DNA of 64,000 nucleotides from Petunia secreta (lineage: Eukaryota; Streptophyta; Magnoliopsida; Solanales; Solanaceae). The notes below the pieces were generated by a model, which did not search any database, was not told the DNA's origin, and saw nothing but the letters and a program-made list of their open reading frames with translations. The stretch lies in the NCBI GenBank assembly GCA_029990175.1, contig JARKIP010000215.1, forward strand, positions 1 to 64,000, in the 5' to 3' direction. Each line of letters starts with the position of its first letter. Position 1 is the stretch's first letter. Of the stretch, positions 55,893 through 64,000 are shown in pieces. Position numbers and translations under genes: made by a program.

Positions 55893-57130
55893 TCAGGTTG
55901 GCAGCTTATCTCTATCATTAATAGATTATTAGTGGGTTTAGCAATGATCGACACTCATTGTAGGTTTCTGTCGTGGCCCTAGGGTGGGTCGTAAAAAAAT
56001 TGGTATCAACACCTTAGAAATTTAGTATTACCATTCAGTATTTGGAGGAAGACTCCTCCACTTAAAGCACAAACTGATGCGGCTATTTGAATAGAAATAG
56101 CCATCCTCGCACAACCTGCTGGATTAAGGAAGACTTAGCTAAATAGAGAACGCGGCTCAGACCTGAGCTACCAAATTACTCTTTCGAGTTGCCAAACAGT
56201 TGCAACTCTCGAGTTCCCAACTCTATACATTTTCTATAAGCACCACTGCCTGATGGATCAAATCAAAGGTCAAATTAAGCCTCTCATTACCCTTAGTAGC
56301 CTTGAAAAACAACAATGTGCTTACCCGGCCACCTTGACACGCACTCTGGCTCCACACATGGAACATCACAAGAGGCTACTGACCGCCTAAGCTCACCAGT
56401 GCCGAACAAAGAAGAGATGGCAATGGACTGAGGATAGAAATAATTAGATCTTCAGGAAGCTCATCCTTTTATTTGCTTGGCTACCTGAGCTAGACTACTT
56501 ACGAGTCAAGCTAGCTAAAGAAAAGCAGTTGAAGAGATAGATATTAAATGAGTTTTATGGAACATCTGTGCCAACTCAACCTTCCAATAAGAAGGAAACT
56601 CCGACAATTTACTAGAAACCCTTTTATAACTGAGACAAGCTCATACAATAACATGACTCTACTAGCGTTTTGAACCAAGAGAAGATACGTAGATCGAATG
56701 TTACTTACTAATCACTTTGCACCAAAACAAAAAATGATAACACTTTCTGATGGCGACGAATTAGGATCCCATTATCCTACCAACATTGAATTTCGAGGAG
56801 AGAGGTAAACTAACGTGACATAATAATACAAGGTGGCACAACAGGATGCCAAGCAGACAATAGCGACACTAACTGTCGAATCTCTCATATTTAGACCAGA
56901 TAAATTAATAGGGTCTCACAAATGCATGGAATAAATCATACCAGAAGCTCGCCCCTCTACCGCAACCGATTCTTAATAGAAACAATATCCAAGGAAACCA
57001 TGGAAACATAATTTTAAAAAATAATTTCCAGATTGACCGGAAGAATCAAATCTTACTCACATTTAATGGAAGAAGAAATATATGGTCTACTACATTAGAT
57101 ACTTCAGCATCCTGCCGGACTAGCAGTTCA
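55893..57130. other. No gene recognised
   Basis: Decayed repeat sequence with stops in all frames and no motif I can name. Confidence 0.4.
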
Positions 57131-58560
57131 TAGAACTGCCTCTGCAGCTAAGCTGAGCCGCTAAGCTGATAATCACCTTCCGAAGAACCACTGCCACAAT
57201 GCTCTCGACCTCTACCGTATGGTGGCATTTCTCTGGCTGATTAAGATCTAAATGAAATCCCTTACAACTGAGTAGGTGCTTGATGACGAGAGAAAGGACG
57301 ACTGCCTATTTACCGAAGAAAAGGAAAACTCCTCAAAGATAACAGGCTCGTTACAATGATAATACCTTTTTGGATAAAAATGGAAGCTAGAAAGACGGTT
57401 GATAGCTGTAAAGAAAAGACTGAATCTGATCTTGACGAGCTACTGGCGCACTGTAAGAATCACGTGACACACACTGAGATAACCTGGAAGATGACCTCCC
57501 AAAATAATCAGAACTCTTACCTCCAAATGAGGTACCATGGTGCCCACTAGGGCCACAGGATCTCTTGCTCTCCCGCTCTAACTTATGGTATGTCAATGTC
57601 TCAAACCTTCGGGCAATATCAACAACAACATCAAATGACGTCCTGACCTCAATTTCTCGAGCCATCTAGGATCTCAAGAAACGAGAAAGGTCACCAATAA
57701 ATCTTTGAATATTCTCGAAAGGTTCATGGACTAGTTCTAATGCGTATTCAGCCATTCTCTAGAATTCAATCCCATATTCATAAACACCAACAGGCTAACC
57801 GATAGGCTACCCTGTCCAATCCACTCAAACTGGAAACACTTTTCATTTTGCTGGCTACTCGAAAGGAACTTTTCCACGAATTTAGAAGAAAAACCGAACC
57901 AAGTTAGCTAATAAGAGAGCGGCCCACCAATTTAAGGCTGAACCCTGAAACTGGAAAAAAAAAAGAATGATCAACACCATACCGCTCGATATAATCAAGA
58001 GCCTGAAGGATACGCTGACATCATTTCATTTTAAAAAAATTAATATAGGGATTATCTGATGCATGGCTTAAGAATATCGTAAGGTTCAATTGAGTAAAAT
58101 AATGCCGCCTTTTTAGATACTCGGACCGAGCCATTACTCGGGCTAGCTAACCAGCCAGAATAACTAGAGGCACAACACATGCTGCCTCTAGAACATAAAT
58201 TACTGGGGCAACATCAGGGACTGGAGCAGGAGCTCCCTGAGACCGAACGTCTCCATCCGCGGCAACCTAATAAGTTACAGTAGGTGCTGACCTGCCTCCG
58301 GTTCGGTTATTACCAGAATCTGTGGGAGCAACATGTTCCTCCGAGGCATAGTCAAATAGCTTTGTATCAGCCACAAGAGTCCTCCTTGATTCCGCAGCAC
58401 CTCAGAGAGCTAACATACCAACTCTGTCGCCCTTGGGACTAGTTGATTCATTGCTGATAGTCGATCCCGTAATTCCATGATCTACTCTCTAATTTCCTGT
58501 TCCATGGCCTAATTAGCCTCTAACTCGATGGACTCTACTTCGGCCTTGCTGGATTTGACG
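57130..58560 (-). pseudogene. Gypsy gag remnant
   Basis: Minus strand, many stops. Recognisable pieces: YEYGIEF and PFENIQRFIGDLS (about 57780-57680), then REIEVRTSFDVVVDIARRFE followed by a Ser/Gly-rich basic tail (57665-57387), the order of gypsy gag C-termini. The N-terminal part lies towards 58560. Probably the gag of element G; its pol is mostly missing. Confidence 0.5.
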
Positions 58561-58569
58561 ATTGGTGCA

Positions 58570-60200
58570 GCATTGAGACCCTCTTTAGGAGCAGGACAAC
58601 ACTCTCTAAGGAAGGGCCACTCACTTCGTATATCAGCAACCCCGTGCAAGGTTGGGTATTTGAAGACCTGATGAATTGTTGAGGGCACTAACTCTGTGTA
58701 TCCATGGCCGTCCTAAGATTACATCACACGGAAGGAGGTGGTGCTCGTAACACCTGGTATATAGACTGATAGAGCTAGTTCTCTGTCAGATGCATCTCAA
58801 AGTCGGTTGAAGCCGATAATGTTTTGGGTGCTTGAAGTCATCTGATGGCACTATTGATGTTATGCAACACCTCCCCTCGGATAATATTTGCGCTACTTCT
58901 CAGATCAATAAAAACTCGTTGAACATGTAAGTCAGATACTTCTATGGGCACCATGAGGTCACCTTGATGTCCTGCCTCTTTTTCCAGGCTGAACAGGATT
59001 GGACAAAAAGTTATCCCATCTTCGTAGTCTCCCGGGCCGTGACTGGGTGCTCGCCCATGAAGATTACGTTGATTGTCTTCAAGTTTTCAGACTCTGATGA
59101 TTTAAAATGCTGGGGCTTTACAATCAATAGTTGCATGACCCCCGCTGCGATGAAAATCATAATGGGGTGTTGTGCTCCTCCCAGTGGATCCTTTATTGGT
59201 AGGCGGCCATCGGACCCTGGGACCTCATTTACCAAAGTGATTGGCGACTAGATCCATGACGTTAACATGCACATAAAAATCCCTAAAACTGCATGGCTCA
59301 GCCCGCGTTTCGTGGGATCCGGATGCTCAGAAATTGTTCTGCCACCATCTCCCTCACCTTCTAGGGATGGGCTCCCTGATCTCTTTCTATGCTCGTCCTT
59401 GGGGTTATGAGGATGGTCTAGCTGTAAGCAAATCTTTTTAGTATATCTTTGATGCAAATACACTCCATATGGTCACTGGGTGCTAGGTCAAGCTCCACTG
59501 CAATTCTCGTGTGGCCAATGATCCCTTTGAATTCAAACTTTTGGCCAAGGATACCACAACAATATTGTATGGGACTGGAGGGAGCTCCATGCGTTCCCTT
59601 TAAAACCTGTCGAGGTAATCCTTCGGCATTTCGTTGTCATGTTGACGTATCTCGAAGATGTCTTCCATGCGCTCCTCCCGCTTGCACCACCGGAATGTGC
59701 TTTCTTGAATAAATACTGCATCTGAGTGAATGATTCAATGGATCCGATTAGTAGCTTAGTACACCAAGTAAGGGCTACTTTGGTTGGAGTTGAGCCACAC
59801 CTCTTCACTTGAGCAAATTGAATTTTTTCCTCAGTAATCTCGTTGCTCTTAACGGCCGTATAATACGAAGCAATGCGTTCGTCCGGATCAGTCGTTCCGT
59901 CATACTTCAAGTTATCCGGTAAGCGAAAGTGCTTTGGTATGCGGACCGGTGTAGCACTTGCTTTGTAAGCATGGTTGTAAAACTTCTGTTTATCTACCAT
60001 GGTAACATGGGGTGGATCACCCGGTACATTACCAATCCAGTCGTGAATATCCTTCATCTGCTTGAGGTCCTGAATGATAGGCTCCCTTGAGGTCTTGGTT
60101 GTTGATTGACGATGAGCCTCCAGGGGCAGCATCTATGTTGAGCCTCTGATTAGGGGCTAATGCTGGTGAATTGTTCATGGGCACTGGTCCTCGCGGCGAT
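58570..60200 (-). pseudogene. F: Tat (Retand-like) gag and protease, broken
   Basis: Minus strand. 60132-59533 is open: PKHFRLPDNLKYDGTTDPDE, RIASYYTAVKSNEITEE and FTQMQYLFKKAHSG, typical Tat gag; a frameshift near 59660 ends the match. The protease follows: VQRVFIDLRSSANII (about 58935-58890, the catalytic DxGSSA motif altered to DLRSSA), then a flap-distal part with stops down to about 58600. Homology ends near 58570, where gypsy gag begins. No pol is present, so this is a 5' fragment. Confidence 0.65.
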
Positions 60201-60553
60201 GCTGGCCTCTAAGACGGTCCAATAAACATCACTACTGTTCTCTGCTCCTATTTTCTGGGATATTCCTTAAACTATGTTATTTGAGTTATGCTCAGACGCG
60301 GTTTTGAGGAGATTCACGAGGAAGCCACTAAATTCTGAATTACCTTCCAATGGTTGATCGCCTTCCTCATGGCCACAGGGAATGGTTATTGAGAAGAATC
60401 TTTTGGATGCTCGGCGGGATCCTTTGGTTGGACACTGGGATCATTGAGATCCTTTGCGGACTCATCAATTGCATCTGTAGTGCTCATCGAAATGCTACTA
60501 TAGTCAATAGACATGATTGCGCCTTTTCCTTCGTAGAATACCTACATTTACCT
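60201..60553 (-). other. F gag start and leader
   Basis: Decayed sequence between the primer site and gag; no separate gene. Confidence 0.5.
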
Positions 60554-60573
60554 GGGCCCCACGGTGGACGCCA
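60554..60573 (-). other. Primer binding site of F
   Basis: The minus strand reads TGGCGTCCACCGTGGGGCCC, the TGGCGyCCACCGTGGGG form common in Tat elements. It starts eight bases inside the LTR. Confidence 0.65.
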
Positions 60574-60581
60574 AACTTTTA

Positions 60582-61071
60582 TGCCTAAAATTATACGTCT
60601 AGGATAAACAATTAATTATATTGAGGTCACAAGCAGTACAGTAATTACGATGGAAAAGTAAGAAAATATGATGTACATAGTGACAAGTAAAGAAAGACAA
60701 AATAAATAACGAGAGGTAGAGTAATTCTTATTCCTTGAGAATAGCCGGATTTGATGGTTAATCATCTGTACAATACAATATAAGGAGAGGGGTATTTATA
60801 GTAGTGATACCGGGTCCTAAATAAAGTAAAATACAAAGACTAATAAGGCTTTGGGCCTACAACTCAACGCGGTGGTGTTCTAAACCCTAACTAGGAGACT
60901 GTAAACTCCAAACTGTAGGATGTTTATCGAACGTTCTATGACCGTACTGTCTAAACGGTCATTGGCTCCAGGAGCGGGCATATATCCTCTATGTCCGCTG
61001 ACTTGTAAGAGTTTAGTCTCACCAGCTGGTCTCGTATCCTTGTAATGATAGGCGGCGTATTTTTACCCACA
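60582..61071 (-). repeat. F 5' LTR (490 bp)
   Basis: The minus strand begins TGTGGGTAAAAATACGCC at 61071 and ends TTTTAGGCA at 60582. TATAAATA box (minus) at 60793-60800. Confidence 0.7.
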
Positions 61072-62794
61072 CATCCAAGCTAAAAATAAAGTACTAGTCT
61101 GTCCAAAACCATAAGGTAACATTTTATGATCATCAATTTCATGAATACATGATTCTTAAGTTAAAATCTCTTGGAATTGAATTTATAAAAAGTGTGGTTA
61201 GAACCCTAGCTCGTTAAAATTTGGGAATTTATTCTTAGTGAACTCAATTATAAAATCTAATGATATAGTTGGACTCATGTGATTGTAAGGAGTTCAAAAG
61301 TATAATTTATAAGTTTTTAGCTATGTCCGACCCTGGGTATTTTGGTAATGTTTCTATCTTTCTTCGTCTAAATATTAAGTAGTCATCCTATGGGCACTTA
61401 TATGTGCAATTAAACTTCTTTAGCTCAGTGAGATATTGTTTGAGAGCTTTCAAAAATGGAAGGACATCTTTCAGTAGCTATATTGGGCCTTGACTCAATG
61501 TAAGTAGTTTTATTTGAATTCCTTGACGGCCTTCGACTTAGGGACGCTCCACCCACGTATTTCCTACATGTGTATCTGTTGTTAGGTGTAATTACTATGC
61601 CATGATTCGGTTTACTTGAATCGATGTGTTATGTTTTATTTTGTGGTTATATGTTATATCGCCTTAAGGTTCGGTATCAAGCTAACATGAATATGTTTTG
61701 ATATTGATATAAATGTCTATTATTGTAGTATAGTGTGTAATGGTAGGCTAAGGATAGAAATCCTACTACTTTTATTGATGTCATAAAATGACCTTGGATA
61801 ATTGTTTCAGGAATTAGGTCTCCCTTTATATGTGTGTAAATTTTGAGTTGCATCGGACCTCGTTTGATATGTCTTGGAAGACAATTTCATTTTCGGGTAT
61901 CGGTAAAACCGAAAAGATTTTTTGAGCTCAATTGACTAAATGAGCTTCAAATCAAAATTTAAAAATTTTGTTAGGTTCCTAAGGTCATTTGTGGCCTGCA
62001 TAAACTTTTAGAAGTGCAATCCAAGGTCGTTTGGATTGTTTTCACTAAAGTTCTGAAAGTTAAAAATTTGACCTTTTTTATGGGACTCCTATCTTGTGCT
62101 CTGGGAATCCATTTTCAGATATGTCTTTATGAGCATATTTGACAAGTATTGAAAGACCAATGTAAAAAATTTGGGGTCATTCCGAGCCTAGTACGATCCT
62201 ATTTGGACCCGAATCGCAGCACAAGCAAGTGCTTGTGCAATTTTATGCACTTCCTGAAACAAGCCTAGGTGATCGCGCTAGGGCTGCATGACAGTGTTGG
62301 CTTTTTCCGCATGGCTGCATGAAAACTCTGGTGAACATAAAAGCAATGCAGTTGGCGCGCGACATTTCTTGATAGCGCACAACATTGCTGATTTTAGAGG
62401 TATAAGAGTGTGTTCTTCGGTCATTTTGTTCCAAGTCCAATTATAGCGATTCCAAAACAATTTCAAAGGGAAATTAAATTATAAAATCACCAGATATCAT
62501 CAGGTAACGTTCTTTAATCCTTCAATTTCACTAATTCATGATTTCAAAGCTTGAATTTCTTGAATTAGACTTGAGGGATAGTAGGCTTTGAACCGCAACT
62601 TGCAAATTAGGAAATTTCATTAAATAGGACTTAATTTTGAAACTAATAGGATATTTGGACTCCTGAAACTGGGAGAGTCTAGAAAGGTATAAGTTTGGTC
62701 GTTTGACTGAGTGCGGCGCAGGGATAATTTCGTAATTTCATTCCTTCTTTGCTAGAAGTTAAATATTCGTTATATGGTCACTTATATATGCGCG
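61072..62794 (+). repeat. LTR-like repeat, copies A and B
   Basis: 61115-61410 and 62503-62794 are diverged copies of one sequence (both begin with GGTAAC and end near CACTTATAT). The block 61790-62500 before copy B looks like the U3/R part of a gypsy LTR. No coding capacity; boundaries unsure. Confidence 0.45.
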
Positions 62795-63511
62795 TGGGGT
62801 GGCAAATGGGTGGTTGGGTTTGATTTGGACGGGCTAAAAATGGATCGAACAAAAATGGATTGGGTTTCTATCCACCCATATTAATATGGATAAAATATGG
62901 GTGGGTAAAATGTGGATTGAATAAAAACGAGTTCTACATATTTTTAACTATTTGTATCTCCTAAAGCTAAAAATGTTCACTAAAGCATAGCTTTTAAATT
63001 AAAGCTCAGTGAACCTTCCTGACAAAATAATCAAGTAAATATTAATTATTAATACTTTAAATTAGTTTAAAATTAACAATATAATTCTGCTTTGATTTTA
63101 TGAATTTTAGTGATTGGAGAGTAATGTTAATTATTAAACTAATTAATAGAAGGAGGTGTTGTGTATGCAATAGGGGTAAGATGACAATACATAGAAAAGA
63201 AAATTAGAGGGCTGCACTAAAAATAAAAATATAAGAAAAGAAAAAAATTAAAACTGGAAATAGAAAATTACTTTTGGAATAATAAATAGTATAGTTCAGA
63301 ACTATGTTTCTCTGCTTTCTACGAGAATATGAAGATGGGTGGAGAAAGATATGTTTCGGTGGTTCACAGATATCTTATTTGGTCTACCAATGTTTTACCC
63401 ATGTATACTCATACTTCCATGGATCAAATATGGGTTGAAGCCCAGATTTTATACAATTAAAATATCAAAATAAAATATGGATAAAGTGTATAGGCATGAA
63501 TTGCCAGCCTT
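62795..63511. mobile_element. hAT-like MITE (717 bp)
   Basis: Left end TGGGGTGGCAAATGGG and right end TTGCCAGCCTTA are imperfect inverted repeats. The flanks TATGCGCG (62787-62794) and AATGTGCG (63512-63519) form an 8-bp duplication with two differences. The paralogous copy A has the uninterrupted site CACTTATATGTGC near 61398. No transposase. Confidence 0.6.
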
Positions 63512-63519
63512 AATGTGCG

Positions 63520-64000
63520 ACTTTCTTTTTTTGCATTAGAACAAGGTAGTTTTAAGAGGTATCCGCAAGGAAAAGAGCTTGGTCAATAATCGATTGGCCC
63601 TAGATTAAAGATAAGTGATTTCATCCTATGCTTTGACTGTTTTAGGCCTTTATGGATGTTCTGCCTATAAGGCTTACTAACTACGTCGAAGCTTCATGTA
63701 TGGTTGTATATCATGTTGTTAAGTTTTTATCGCTGTTTACCATAAAATTGGGAGTATTGCACTCTTGCTTATGAGCTTGATATGTTCTGTTGCCTTATAT
63801 GTGTATCATATTTATTGTCAAGTTACAAGTAAGAGAGTAATAGTAGTTAGGAATACCAATTGAGAGCTATAAGCCTAAGATATGAAAGAACACAGCGATT
63901 TAAGATGAGTTATAAATATCTATTGAATATTTAATTATTGTGTCATAATATGTGACATTATGACATGTACACTGTATTTACGTCGGTGTCTGGCCAAAAT
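63520..64000. other. No gene recognised
   Basis: Continuation of the AT-rich LTR-like repeat to the window edge. Confidence 0.4.

Overview
This window is repeat-dominated nuclear DNA from a flowering plant. The MATE gene copy, the Tat/Ogre and Ty3/gypsy families, and an LTR beginning TGACACGACCC suggest a eudicot, probably Solanaceae; that placement is inference. I see no intact host gene. Nearly everything belongs to nested, decayed LTR retrotransposons plus three MITE-like elements and one broken MATE transporter gene.

Layout. (1) 1-4689, minus: gypsy element E1 (gag-pol, leader, 5' LTR), cut by the left edge. E1 sits inside the 3' LTR of E2. (2) 4690-11560, minus: gypsy element E2 with tRNA-iMet primer site, gag-pol and both LTR remnants. 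E2 sits in ORF1 of a Tat/Ogre element. (3) 11561-23896, minus: Tat/Ogre sequence. One 3.4-kb LTR (12437-15845) is at once the 5' LTR of copy B (ORF1 start to its left) and the 3' LTR of copy C (gag-pol to its right). (4) 23897-27624: a 3.7-kb block with MATE exons 1-3 (pseudogene) and two MITE-like elements. It lies exactly between the gag start of C and C's ORF1-gag spacer. (5) 27645-32764, plus: E3, a 5.1-kb element with 5-bp target duplication, in which an unknown reading frame of about 480 codons replaces RT, RNase H and integrase. (6) 32770-33250, minus: rest of the C spacer and the ORF1b tail. (7) 33251-52223, plus: Ogre-like element D with 3.6-kb LTRs, two tandem diverged ORF1 genes, gag, protease, G-patch-like segment, RT-RNase H, archaeal-type RNase H, integrase, and a 69-bp tandem repeat in the 3' UTR. 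(8) 52224-64000: a 2.4-kb gypsy LTR with tandem repeats (G), gypsy gag/integrase debris, a Tat (Retand-like) 5' LTR and gag-protease (F), two diverged copies of an LTR-like repeat, and a hAT-like MITE.

Relative order of events from nesting: Ogre B/C first; then E2 into B, and E1 into E2; E3 and D into C; G into D. All pol genes carry stops or frameshifts. The most interesting items are the MATE block embedded in Ogre copy C, the E3 element with its own long frame, the tandem ORF1 genes of D, a predicted leader intron of about 338 nt shared by E1-E3, and dense arrays of tiny GC-rich hairpins with compensated stems in the LTRs and leaders of E1 and E2.
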